A program made the translations under genes and the position numbers. This document shows, one piece after another, positions 34,503-43,044 of a stretch of DNA of 55,303 bases. The stretch's first letter is position 1. Every line of letters starts with the position of its first letter. The DNA lies in assembly GCA_964637515.1 (NCBI GenBank), contig CAZWUI010000007.1, forward strand, positions 1 through 55,303, in the 5' to 3' direction. The notes under the pieces were generated by a model that was not told where the DNA came from, searched no databases, and was given only the letters and a program-made list of their open reading frames with translations. This DNA comes from RGIG4097 sp964637515. GTDB taxonomy: Bacteria; Bacillota; Clostridia; Christensenellales; CAG-917.

Positions 34503-35333
34503 GTGAATATACAGTGGTTTCCCGGTCATATGACCAAGGCAATACGAATGATGGAGGAAAATCTCCGCCTTGTCGACGCGTTGATCTACGTGATAGATTC
34601 TCGCGCGGTTTATTCGTGTGCCAATCCTCTGCTTGACAAACTCATCACCGGGAAAAGAGTGTTGTACGTTTTCAACAAATGCGACCTCGTTGACAAAAAC
34701 GACCTAGACAGATGGATGGATACCTATAAAAAATTCGGTAAACCGTGCGTGAAAGTGGTCGGCACTTCGGGGGATTGCAGAGAAATCGTCGCAAAACTCA
34801 AAGAAATTATGTCGGATAAACTCACTCACTACTCCGGAAAAGGCGCAAACGTGTCCGTTAGAGCGATGGTCGTCGGCGTGCCTAACAGCGGTAAGTCCAC
34901 CATCATCAACTCGATGATAGGCAAGGCTAAAGCAGTTACGGGGGATAGACCGGGGGTTACTCGCGGAAAACAATGGCTCTCAATCGACGGCGTTGATTTT
35001 CTTGACACTCCGGGGACTTTGTGGGGCAAATTCGACGATCAAACTGTCGCGCATCACTTGGCGTATATCGGCAGTATTCGCGACGAAATTTTGGACACGG
35101 GCGACCTTGCCTACGACTTTCTCGAAGAGATTTCAAAGACCTATCCGGATAATATTCTCACTCGATACGGGCTTGACGAAATTCCCGATACGACAATCGA
35201 ACTTTTCGACAAAATCGCATTGTCGCGCGGTTTCAAAATCAAGGGCGGAGAGATTGATTACGACCGCACCGCCCGCACCATACTCGACGACTTCAGAAAA
35301 GGTCGTCTAGGGCTTATTTGCCTTGAAAAATAA
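34503..35333 (+). CDS. rbgA: Ribosome biogenesis GTPase RbgA (YlqF)
   Basis: Circularly permuted GTPase that finishes 50S assembly. The 276-residue product starts at GTG 34503 (AGAGG site) with NIQWFPGHMTKAIR, then the permuted order G4 FNKCDLVD (about 59), G1 GVPNSGKST (about 125-133), G3 LDTPGTLW (about 168), and a C-terminal RNA-binding helix domain. Follows the trmD terminator closely. Confidence 0.96.
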   Translation: MNIQWFPGHMTKAIRMMEENLRLVDALIYVIDSRAVYSCANPLLDKLITGKRVLYVFNKCDLVDKNDLDRWMDTYKKFGKPCVKVVGTSGDCREIVAKLKEIMSDKLTHYSGKGANVSVRAMVVGVPNSGKSTIINSMIGKAKAVTGDRPGVTRGKQWLSIDGVDFLDTPGTLWGKFDDQTVAHHLAYIGSIRDEILDTGDLAYDFLEEISKTYPDNILTRYGLDEIPDTTIELFDKIALSRGFKIKGGEIDYDRTARTILDDFRKGRLGLICLEK

Positions 35334-35351
35334 CCAATTAGAACGCCGAAA

Positions 35352-35963
35352 ATGATACACGCCGAAGAATTGCTACAATATGAAAAACAGCTGCTTGACG
35401 CAGGGTATAAATATATTTGCGGAGTGGACGAAGTTGGCAGAGGACCGCTTGCGGGCCCCGTCACTTGCGCCGCTGTGATTATGCCTCTCGACGACCTTAT
35501 CGACGGTGTCAACGATAGCAAAAAAGTGTCAAAAGGCAAGCGTGAAAAACTCTTCCCGATTATACTCGAAAAGGCTATTGCGGTAAACGTCGTGTCCTTC
35601 GATAACCACAAAATCGACGAGATGAATATTCTCGAAGCGACCAAGGCTTGTATGAAAGACGCAATTATGGGACTCGAAGTCAAACCCGACGTCGTGCTCG
35701 TTGATGCGTTAAAGCTGGATATTCCTTATAAAACTATGGGCATAGTACACGGCGATGCAATTTCTTATTCTATCGGAGCGGCAAGCATTGTCGCAAAAGT
35801 TACGAGAGATAAGTTTATGACAGAAATGGCGGAAACCTATCCCGAATACGACTTTGCAAACAATATGGGTTACGGCACCGCAAAGCATATAGCGGCTTTG
35901 AAAGAATACGGAGCGACTCCCATCCACCGCAAAACTTTCATCAAAAACTTCGTGAAAGACTGA
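35352..35963 (+). CDS. rnhB: Ribonuclease HII
   Basis: Removes ribonucleotides from DNA and RNA-DNA hybrids. The 203-residue product has ICGVDEVGRGPLAGPV (catalytic Asp/Glu about 27-28), a further acidic residue in VLVDALKLD and the SIGAASIVAKVTRDKFM block. It lies 18 bp after rbgA, its neighbour in Bacillus too. yraN follows one base after the stop. Confidence 0.96.
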   Translation: MIHAEELLQYEKQLLDAGYKYICGVDEVGRGPLAGPVTCAAVIMPLDDLIDGVNDSKKVSKGKREKLFPIILEKAIAVNVVSFDNHKIDEMNILEATKACMKDAIMGLEVKPDVVLVDALKLDIPYKTMGIVHGDAISYSIGAASIVAKVTRDKFMTEMAETYPEYDFANNMGYGTAKHIAALKEYGATPIHRKTFIKNFVKD

Positions 35964-35964
35964 T

Positions 35965-36336
35965 ATGGGTGTTTTCGGGCGCAAAACTAAAGCAATAGGG
36001 GATATTGGTGAGAATATCGCTTGCGATTATCTTGAGGATAACGGCTACGAAATTCTCGAAAGAAACGCAAAATATCTCGGCGCGGAAGCGGATATAGTCG
36101 CAAAGGATGGGGACGTGTTAGTCTTTGTCGAAGTCAAGACGAGAGCGGATGCAAGATACGGAAATCCTGCAGAGGCGGTAACGAGCGAAAAACAGAGAAG
36201 ATACGTCTTTTTTGCAAACGCATATATGACCGGACACAATCTTTTCGACGTGGATGTACGCTTCGACGTAATCGAAATCTACGACGAGGGGTTCAATCAT
36301 ATCATCGACGCATTCCGTCCGAAATCGAGATTTTGA
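35965..36336 (+). CDS. yraN: YraN-family (UPF0102) endonuclease-like protein
   Basis: A 123-residue protein of the predicted Holliday-junction-resolvase-like nuclease fold. Residues about 10-60 carry GDIGENIACDYLEDNGYEIL and the acidic nuclease pattern GAEADIVAKDGDVLVFVEVK (D..ExK). One base after rnhB; translationally coupled. Cellular role not established. Confidence 0.9.
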   Translation: MGVFGRKTKAIGDIGENIACDYLEDNGYEILERNAKYLGAEADIVAKDGDVLVFVEVKTRADARYGNPAEAVTSEKQRRYVFFANAYMTGHNLFDVDVRFDVIEIYDEGFNHIIDAFRPKSRF

Positions 36337-36398
36337 CCGCTTTTTAGCAAAAAATCGAAAATACGCGAATTAAATGACAAAATAGTTGTTCAATTCGT

Positions 36399-36427
36399 TT
36401 GCATAATAATTAAATATATGATAATAT
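36399..36427 (+). promoter_or_regulatory. Promoter of rplS
   Basis: TTGCAT (36399-36404), 17 bp, TAATAT (36422-36427). Confidence 0.6.
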
Positions 36428-36433
36428 ACACGC

Positions 36434-36502
36434 GTGACTCGGGCGTTCCGCCTGCGAAAGATATTCGTTGTGAACGCTTTGTATTATAGGAGGTAAGTCA
36501 AC
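36434..36502 (+). promoter_or_regulatory. Structured 5' leader of rplS
   Basis: The leader of about 69 nt can fold with GCGTTC (36443-36448) against GAACGC (36472-36477), with a small GGCG-TTC-CGCC hairpin alternative. Autoregulatory L19 leaders are known in Firmicutes; I cannot confirm this one matches. Confidence 0.3.
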
Positions 36503-36847
36503 ATGAGCAACATTATCGACACTCTCGAAAAAGAAGGTATGAAACAAGATCTTCCCGAACTCAGAATCGGTGACAAAGTCAAAGTCTTCGTCAAAGTCAA
36601 AGAAGGCGACAAAGAAAGACTTCAATCTTACGAAGGCGTCATCATCGCATTCAAAAACGGCGGAATCCGCGAAACCGTTACCGTTCGTCGTGTAACCTAC
36701 GGCATCGGCGTTGAAAGAACGTTCCCCATCCACTCGCCGAAAATCGACCACTTCGAAGTCGTCAGCCACGGCAAAGTCAGAAGATCCAAACTTTACTATC
36801 TCCGCGAGCGCACCGGTAAAGCGGCAAAACTCAAAGAAATTAGATAA
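36503..36847 (+). CDS. rplS: 50S ribosomal protein bL19
   Basis: Protein at the 30S-50S interface. The 114-residue product has FVKVKEGDKERLQSYEGVII, the KNGGIRETVTVRRVTYGIGV block and SPKIDHFEVVSHGKVRRSKL. AGGAGG ribosome binding site. It is displaced from its usual place right after trmD to after yraN, with its own promoter. A membrane-protein gene follows 11 bp after the stop and is probably co-transcribed. Confidence 0.97.
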   Translation: MSNIIDTLEKEGMKQDLPELRIGDKVKVFVKVKEGDKERLQSYEGVIIAFKNGGIRETVTVRRVTYGIGVERTFPIHSPKIDHFEVVSHGKVRRSKLYYLRERTGKAAKLKEIR

Positions 36848-36858
36848 GGAAACCATCT

Positions 36859-39045
36859 ATGAAAAAAAGATTGTTTTTAGCATCTGCAATCGTGCTAGTA
36901 GTCGTACTAGCACTTTTTGCATTTACTGCTTGTAACTCCGGGGACGTTGCCTACGACACCGAACTCGTCCAAAACGGCGGTTTCGACAAGGTTACCACTT
37001 CGGATAGCAAAATCAAAATCGACGGTTGGAGCGTCAAGAGCGATTGGAGCAGTAATTCCACTTATTCAAAGGACGAGGGAGAATATCTCAATATCACGAA
37101 TAAGTCCGCTTCTTACGCATATCTCTACCAAGAAGTCAAGGTCGACAGAAATGCAATCTATCGCGTCAAAGTCGATATGAAACTCCCCAAGAGTTTGTCA
37201 AAGGGCAACGACACCACCTACCGCGGTGCCTACGTAACCTTCCTTGAAAACGTCAACTACTTCTTCGTGGAACAAACCGCTGCAACAAACGGTTGGCAAA
37301 CTTACGAATTTTACGTGAAACCCGTAGATAGCGATTATCTCACTATCTGCCTTACTCTCGGTGCGGAAGACGCAAGCGTTAAAGGTTCCGTCTACTTCGA
37401 CAACGTGTCTATGATGAAAGTCGAAGAAGCGGCGGAAGGGTTCACCGTCCACAAATTCACCAAAGAAGAAATCTCTCGCTACAACACCAACGTTAGCGGT
37501 ATTCTTTTCGTCGTGCTTCTTGCCGTGTTCTCGGTTGCAATCGTTGTAGCGGGCTACGTGCTTATCAGACGTCTGTATAGCAAAAAGACCGCTTTCATCA
37601 ACTTTAGCGACAACGGCAACGGCGGAAAAGGTGCGAAGGGTAGTGCGGTCGCAACCAATCCTTGGTTCATCGCAAGCATGCTCGCAATCGGCGCATTCAT
37701 CGTCAATCTCATCTTCTTGCTCACCATGTACGGTTTCGGCAGCGAAATGACCTACACCGTCAATCTTGCAAAGGCTCTCTCTGCCAAAGGTGCGGTGAGA
37801 AGTGCATATGCAACTTACGGCACGTCACTTCAAAGCACTTCACCCGGTGTGCTTTATATCCTTGCACTTGTCGGTATGGCAGGCAAAAACCTTGACTTCG
37901 ACGGAATTTCAATTCTCATCAGAATGGTCAACGTGCTTGCGACTATGGCAACCGTCGTGATGATCTACTTCTACGGCAGAAAGTATGTCGGCGACCGTCA
38001 ATCCACTATCTTTGCGGCGATGTACGCACTCTTGCCTATAACCTTCGTTATGGGTGGCCTTGACAACACGTTCACCGCACTTCTCGTGGCGCTCGTGCTC
38101 GGCACTCTCATCTGCCTTGCAGAGAAGAAGACTCTTCCCACTTACTTGCTTTTGAGCTTGTCCGCACTCCTTGACGTCCGCGCTCTCGCAATTGCGCCTA
38201 TCGTCATCGCTTGCTTGTGCTATCGCTACTACAAAGCGGATGACACGATGAAATCTTTCGGCAAACAAAGAGCGGAAATCGTCTTTGGTCTTGTCGGCGT
38301 GTTCGTGCTTTTGTACGTCTTGACGATACCCGTCGCAATCGACTATATCGCAGCGGCGGACAGCAAACCTTTCTATGGTTGGACTCTCATCGCAAACGAA
38401 TTTATGAAGAAGACTGTGTTTGTCGACAACGGTATCGGTCTTTACGCAATGGCGACCATGAACCAAAAGACCTCGTCGAGCACCGCAGCAATTCTCAACT
38501 TCATCTTCATTCTCGTGCTCGAAGCGTATATCGTGTCCTTGTATCTCAAGAACAGAAACAAACAAGAACTCATCATGCTTTCGTCTTTCACGTTTGCAAT
38601 GCTTGCAGTGTTCACTCTCAAGATCGATTACACTTATCTCTTCCTCGCAGTCGCACTTGGATTTATCTATGCGATGGTCAGCGGTGAAAAGAGAGCGTAC
38701 GTCGTGTCGAGTGCCTACGCATTCCTTGCTTTCTTGAATATCGGACAACTCATGAACAACTCCGGTTTCGTCGCGTCAACGTCCTACTTCACGTCGATGA
38801 TAGCAGAAGGCGACGTTGCCTACTTTGCAAACTACGAAACCACCAGCCCCGAACTCATCGTATTCAGTGTGTTTGCGGTTCTCGTGTCCTTGTATTACGC
38901 ATACGTGAGCTACTCCATTTCCAACAACGGCAAGCTCGTTGATATTCCCGCAATGTACGAGCCTTTTGCGTTGACGGTCAAAGAATGGTTTGCATCTTTC
39001 GGCGACAACGTGAAAAAGATTTTCACGAAGTCGAATAACAACTGA
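36859..39045 (+). CDS. Lipoprotein/carbohydrate-binding domain fused to a GT-C-like membrane protein
   Basis: A 728-residue protein with an unusual layout. Residues 1-26 are a lipoprotein-type signal (KKRLFLASAIVLVVV to FTAC). Residues about 30-200 form a beta-rich module (LVQNGGFDKV, VYFDNVSMMKV) like carbohydrate-binding modules. From about 212 onward there are some eleven membrane segments; the first is FVVLLAVFSVAIVVAGYVLI, and the extracytoplasmic loop after the second (YGFGSEMTYTVNLAKALSAK) resembles the acidic first loop of GT-C (GT39/GT87-like) glycosyltransferases. No classical DxD is evident, so catalysis is unproven. AAGGAA site, 11 bp after rplS; terminator downstream. A role in surface glycosylation is an inference. 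Confidence 0.7.
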   Translation: MKKRLFLASAIVLVVVLALFAFTACNSGDVAYDTELVQNGGFDKVTTSDSKIKIDGWSVKSDWSSNSTYSKDEGEYLNITNKSASYAYLYQEVKVDRNAIYRVKVDMKLPKSLSKGNDTTYRGAYVTFLENVNYFFVEQTAATNGWQTYEFYVKPVDSDYLTICLTLGAEDASVKGSVYFDNVSMMKVEEAAEGFTVHKFTKEEISRYNTNVSGILFVVLLAVFSVAIVVAGYVLIRRLYSKKTAFINFSDNGNGGKGAKGSAVATNPWFIASMLAIGAFIVNLIFLLTMYGFGSEMTYTVNLAKALSAKGAVRSAYATYGTSLQSTSPGVLYILALVGMAGKNLDFDGISILIRMVNVLATMATVVMIYFYGRKYVGDRQSTIFAAMYALLPITFVMGGLDNTFTALLVALVLGTLICLAEKKTLPTYLLLSLSALLDVRALAIAPIVIACLCYRYYKADDTMKSFGKQRAEIVFGLVGVFVLLYVLTIPVAIDYIAAADSKPFYGWTLIANEFMKKTVFVDNGIGLYAMATMNQKTSSSTAAILNFIFILVLEAYIVSLYLKNRNKQELIMLSSFTFAMLAVFTLKIDYTYLFLAVALGFIYAMVSGEKRAYVVSSAYAFLAFLNIGQLMNNSGFVASTSYFTSMIAEGDVAYFANYETTSPELIVFSVFAVLVSLYYAYVSYSISNNGKLVDIPAMYEPFALTVKEWFASFGDNVKKIFTKSNNN

Positions 39046-39066
39046 TAGAAGATAAAACTAAAAATG

Positions 39067-39094
39067 AAAAACCCGACTGAAAAGTCGGGTTTTA
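39067..39094 (+). terminator. Intrinsic terminator (bidirectional-type)
   Basis: AAAACCCGACT (39067-39078 region), loop GAAA (39079-39082), AGTCGGGTTTT. It lies between the convergent fusion gene and the glycerophosphodiesterase gene. Confidence 0.9.
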
Positions 39095-39159
39095 ATTTGC
39101 TTTTGAAGAAATCAAATTGTGTCGAAAAACTCAGTTTATATCATAAATGATATAATAAG

Positions 39160-39912
39160 TTATTTGTTTTCCGCTTCGATAAGATCGCAGATGTCTTCAA
39201 AGATTACGTTGTCCGCAATCTTTCTTGCAAGTGCGAGTTTGTCTGCTGAATTGATCGTCCAACAGAGAAGTTTCTTTCCGTCTGCTTTTGCCTTGTCGAG
39301 ATATTTTTCCGCTTTGACCGCATTTCTAATATCGTAGGCAACGAACAACGGTTTCGAGAATTTGCAAGCGATAAGTTTGCCGAGCCAATCAACCCAGTGA
39401 TTGATTTTGTCTCCGCCCCAAGTGCAGAGTTGACCGTAGGCATGCACGTCGTCGTGCCGACGGCAGTAGATGACCGCACCGAAGTTGAAGGATTGAAGTG
39501 CGATATTGCCTTTGTAGGTTTTGAGACGTTCAACAGTCGCTTTTGCGATGCCGAGTTCCCAAGGAATAACGCCTTTGATTTCGCAAAGTACGCCGACTTT
39601 TCCGTCTACGAGTGCGAGAAACTCATCGAAAGTGGGGATGGTGTATTCGGTACCTTTCAGACGATAGGTTTTGAGTTCTTCAAGAGTGCAGTCCTTGACC
39701 TTTTTGTCAACGCCACATACTCTTTTGAGATTATCGTCGTGGAAGACTACGATATGACCGTCTTTCGTGAGATGAACGTCGATTTCAATGTTGAAACCGT
39801 GGTCGATAGCAGCATGATATGCAGGCATACTGTTTTCGGGATAATTGTCGTCGTGGAGTCCTCTGTGCGCAATGGGCGTGTCGAGGAGCCAATTAAAATT
39901 TACGTTAGACAT
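39160..39912 (-). CDS. Glycerophosphodiester phosphodiesterase
   Basis: Hydrolyses glycerophosphodiesters to glycerol-3-phosphate and an alcohol. The 250-residue TIM barrel has the HRG motif (IAHRGLHDDNYPENSM, about 14), the metal ligands in IEIDVHLTKDG, the second catalytic His in VVFHDDNLKRV, CEIK and a C-terminal WTINS. No signal peptide, so cytoplasmic. AGGGGGC ribosome binding site and a TTGACA-17-TAAAAT promoter that overlaps the divergent lepA promoter. Confidence 0.93.
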   Translation of the reverse strand: MSNVNFNWLLDTPIAHRGLHDDNYPENSMPAYHAAIDHGFNIEIDVHLTKDGHIVVFHDDNLKRVCGVDKKVKDCTLEELKTYRLKGTEYTIPTFDEFLALVDGKVGVLCEIKGVIPWELGIAKATVERLKTYKGNIALQSFNFGAVIYCRRHDDVHAYGQLCTWGGDKINHWVDWLGKLIACKFSKPLFVAYDIRNAVKAEKYLDKAKADGKKLLCWTINSADKLALARKIADNVIFEDICDLIEAENK

Positions 39913-39932
39913 AAAATGCCCCCTAATTTTTA

Positions 39933-39961
39933 TTGATAAAATTTTATAATTCTATTATAAT
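39933..39961 (+). promoter_or_regulatory. Promoter of lepA-hemW
   Basis: TTGATA (39933-39938), 17 bp, TATAAT (39956-39961). Another TATAAT lies at 39973-39978 without a good -35. Confidence 0.55.
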
Positions 39962-39969
39962 ATTGTCAA
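39941..39969 (-). promoter_or_regulatory. Promoter of the glycerophosphodiesterase gene
   Basis: On the minus strand, TTGACA (39964-39969), 17 bp, TAAAAT (39941-39946). Overlaps the lepA promoter on the other strand. Confidence 0.65.
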
Positions 39970-39999
39970 GAATATAATGAAAATTACGGCGAGGTAATT

Positions 40000-41802
40000 T
40001 TGAAAAAGGACAAAATTCGCAACTTTTCTATCATAGCGCACATCGACCACGGCAAAAGTACCCTTGCGGATAGGCTTATCGAACGCACGGGTGCGGTTTC
40101 TTCACGCGATATGTCCGACCAACTCCTTGACAATATGGATATTGAAAAGGAGAGAGGTATCACCATAAAACTTCAAACTTGCCGTCTTTTCTACGACTAC
40201 AACGGAGAAGAGTACACTCTCAATCTCATCGACACTCCGGGACACGTTGACTTCACCTACGAAGTATCCCGCTCTCTTGCGGCGTGCGAAGGCGCATTGC
40301 TCGTCGTCGACGCAACTCAAGGTGTTGAGGCTCAAACTCTTTCAAACGTCTATCTCGCACTCGATAATGACCTTGAAATTCTCCCCGTAGTCAACAAAAT
40401 CGACCTTGCATCCGCAGACGTAGACGGCACGAAAGCGGAAATCGAAGATATTATCGGACTTGACACCGCTGATTGCCCCTTGATTTCGGCAAAAGAAGGT
40501 TTGGGTATCGACGACGTTTTGAAGGGAATAATCGAAAAATTGCCCGCCCCGAGCGGTGATGAAAACGCTCCGCTCAAAGCACTCATATTCGACAGCTTCT
40601 ACGACAACTACCGCGGAGCTATCTCTATGGTGCGTATCGTGGACGGCACGATAAAAGCGGGGGATAGAATTAGAATGATGTCGTCGGGTAAGGAATTCGA
40701 CGTAGTCGAAGTCGGTGTTTTCTCGCCGTCAATGAAACCCGTCGATCAACTCTCCGCAGGGGAAGTCGGCTACATCGGTGCAAGCATAAAGAACGTGTCG
40801 GACACCGCAGTCGGTGATACGATAACTCGTGCGGATTATCCCGCAAACGAACCTTTGCCCGGCTACAAAAAGGCAACTCCTATGGTATTTACGGGTGTTT
40901 TCCCTGCAGACGGCGCAAGATATAACGACCTAAAAGAAGCACTTCTCAAACTCCAACTCAACGATGCAAGTTTGAGTTTCGAGCCTGAAGTTTCAATTGC
41001 GCTCGGTTTCGGTTTCAGATGCGGATTTTTGGGGCTTCTTCACATGGAAATCATTGAAGAACGTCTTGAAAGAGAGTTTGATCTCGATCTCATCACGACC
41101 GCACCCAGCGTCGAATATATCGTGACAAAGACGAACGGCGAAAAACTCACCGTCGCAAACCCCACCAATCTTCCTGCGGCAGGGGAAATCGAATATATCG
41201 AAGAACCCGTTGTCAAGGCGACTATTTTCTCACCGCCTGACTACGTCGGACAAATTATGGACTTGTGCCAAGACAAGCGCGGTATTTTCCTTGATATGTC
41301 CTACGTCGATACGTCAAGAGTGCAGATAACCTATCAAATCCCCTTGAATGAAATCATTTATGATTTCTTCGACAAACTCAAATCTCGCACTCGTGGATAC
41401 GCATCTCTTGACTACGAAACGGACGGTTATCAACGCAGTGAACTCGTCAGACTCGATATGCTCATCAACGGCGATATGTGCGATGCGCTTTCTCTCATCG
41501 TGCACAAAGACAAAGCATATGCAAGGGGTAGGGGAATTGCGGAAAAACTCAAAGACGCAATTCCGCGCCAACTTTTTGAAATTCCCATTCAAGCGGCTAT
41601 AGGCGGAAAAATCATCGCGCGCGAAACCGTCAAAGCACTCAGAAAAGACGTTCTTGCAAAGTGCTACGGCGGAGATATTACTCGCAAAAAGAAACTTCTC
41701 GAAAAACAAAAAGAAGGCAAAAAGCGCATGCGCAGAGTGGGTAGCGTAGAAATTCCGAGCGAGGCTTTCGTCACCATTTTGAAGGTCGGCGACGACGATT
41801 AA
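40000..41802 (+). CDS. lepA: Elongation factor 4 (LepA)
   Basis: Ribosome-dependent GTPase that affects back-translocation and ribosome biogenesis. The 600-residue product starts at TTG 40000 with GAGG upstream: KKDKIRNFSIIAHIDHGKST. It has G3 DTPGHVDF, G4 NKIDL, and the LepA-specific C-terminal domain (CYGGDITRKKKLLEKQKEGK and KRMRRVG). Unlike the EF-G-like protein at 2741, all G motifs are canonical. hemW begins one base after the stop, a pairing common in Firmicutes. Confidence 0.98.
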   Translation: MKKDKIRNFSIIAHIDHGKSTLADRLIERTGAVSSRDMSDQLLDNMDIEKERGITIKLQTCRLFYDYNGEEYTLNLIDTPGHVDFTYEVSRSLAACEGALLVVDATQGVEAQTLSNVYLALDNDLEILPVVNKIDLASADVDGTKAEIEDIIGLDTADCPLISAKEGLGIDDVLKGIIEKLPAPSGDENAPLKALIFDSFYDNYRGAISMVRIVDGTIKAGDRIRMMSSGKEFDVVEVGVFSPSMKPVDQLSAGEVGYIGASIKNVSDTAVGDTITRADYPANEPLPGYKKATPMVFTGVFPADGARYNDLKEALLKLQLNDASLSFEPEVSIALGFGFRCGFLGLLHMEIIEERLEREFDLDLITTAPSVEYIVTKTNGEKLTVANPTNLPAAGEIEYIEEPVVKATIFSPPDYVGQIMDLCQDKRGIFLDMSYVDTSRVQITYQIPLNEIIYDFFDKLKSRTRGYASLDYETDGYQRSELVRLDMLINGDMCDALSLIVHKDKAYARGRGIAEKLKDAIPRQLFEIPIQAAIGGKIIARETVKALRKDVLAKCYGGDITRKKKLLEKQKEGKKRMRRVGSVEIPSEAFVTILKVGDDD

Positions 41803-41803
41803 A

Positions 41804-42910
41804 ATGCAAATTTACGTCCACGTTCCCTTTTGTAAATCGAAGTGTTTGTATTGTGATTTCACTAGTTTTCGTTGCAAAAGCGAAATCGACGTTTTAGGCT
41901 ATCTAACCGCATTAAATTCCGAGATTGATAAAGTTTTCTGCGAGCTTGACAAGAGAAAAATCACCACTGTATATATCGGTGGCGGGACTCCGTCCGTTTT
42001 GTCCGTCGATGAATTTGACGTCATCGCAAAATCCCTTTCAAAATACGTTGATTTGTCCGCAGTCGATGAGTTTACCGTCGAGTGCAATCCCGAAAGCATT
42101 GACGAAGAAAAACTCCGTTACTATAAAAGCGTGGGCGTCAATCGTTTGAGCATTGGCGTACAGTCGCTAAATAACGACAATTTGCATGCGATAGGCAGAC
42201 TTCATAACGCAGAAAAGGCAATAAATGCCGTGAAACTTGCGACGAGCGTATTCGACAATGTGTCAGTCGATTTCATCGTAGGACTGCCTTTTGACAATTT
42301 TTCGTCCGTCGAAAACGAGATCGCAACACTTGCGCCCCTTGTAAAACACGTTTCCGTTTACACCTTGCAAGTCGAAGAAAACACACCTCTTGAAAAACTT
42401 GTAAATAGCGGAAAAGTCAGACTTCCCGATGACGACGGGACGGAAGATTTGCTTGCGGTCGCAATGAGCAAGTTGCGTGGACTTGGCTTTGAAAGATATG
42501 AAATCAGCAATTTTGCAAAGGCGGGATATGAGTCTAAACACAATTCAGGTTACTGGACGAGAGAAGAATATTACGGTTTCGGACTGGGTGCAAGTTCGCT
42601 TATAAAGCGAAAGGGCGGTGAATTTAGACTGAAAAACACCGAGAATTTTTCGGAATATATCTCATCTCTTTCAAACGGAAAATCTCCCGTTGAGGAAGAA
42701 GTTTTCATCGACGAAAACGAGATAAAGCGTGAAAAAATCATGCTGGGACTGCGCTTAAAAAACGGAATCGACGAGAGTTTGATTGAAGATAAAATCGACC
42801 TTATCGACGGCGAATACTCAAAATTCTTTGCGAGAAAGGACGGAAATATCTCTTTCAATGACGACGGAATGAACGTGTCGAATTATATCTTATCCAACCT
42901 TGTCTACTGA
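41804..42910 (+). CDS. hemW: HemW-family radical SAM protein (heme chaperone-like)
   Basis: Radical SAM protein related to coproporphyrinogen III dehydrogenase but acting as a heme chaperone. The 368-residue product has the iron-sulfur motif CKSKCLYCDF (about 10-18), GGGTPSVL, the ECNPESI block, RLSIGVQSLN and YEISNFAKAGYESKHN. It lacks an own ribosome binding site and is coupled to lepA. The usual downstream hrcA-grpE-dnaK cluster is not here. Confidence 0.9.
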   Translation: MQIYVHVPFCKSKCLYCDFTSFRCKSEIDVLGYLTALNSEIDKVFCELDKRKITTVYIGGGTPSVLSVDEFDVIAKSLSKYVDLSAVDEFTVECNPESIDEEKLRYYKSVGVNRLSIGVQSLNNDNLHAIGRLHNAEKAINAVKLATSVFDNVSVDFIVGLPFDNFSSVENEIATLAPLVKHVSVYTLQVEENTPLEKLVNSGKVRLPDDDGTEDLLAVAMSKLRGLGFERYEISNFAKAGYESKHNSGYWTREEYYGFGLGASSLIKRKGGEFRLKNTENFSEYISSLSNGKSPVEEEVFIDENEIKREKIMLGLRLKNGIDESLIEDKIDLIDGEYSKFFARKDGNISFNDDGMNVSNYILSNLVY

Positions 42911-42991
42911 CAAAACGGCAATCGAAAGAGTGTTAAACACGGTTTGAATATCTTTAAAATAAAATAATATTATTATTTAGTGTACAAATCG

Positions 42992-43020
42992 TTGAAATTT
43001 TGCAAAGTCTTTGCTATAAT
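42992..43020 (+). promoter_or_regulatory. Promoter of prs
   Basis: TTGAAA (42992-42997), 17 bp, perfect TATAAT (43015-43020). Confidence 0.75.
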
Positions 43021-43044
43021 GAGGTAAAGTCTACGGAGGATAGC

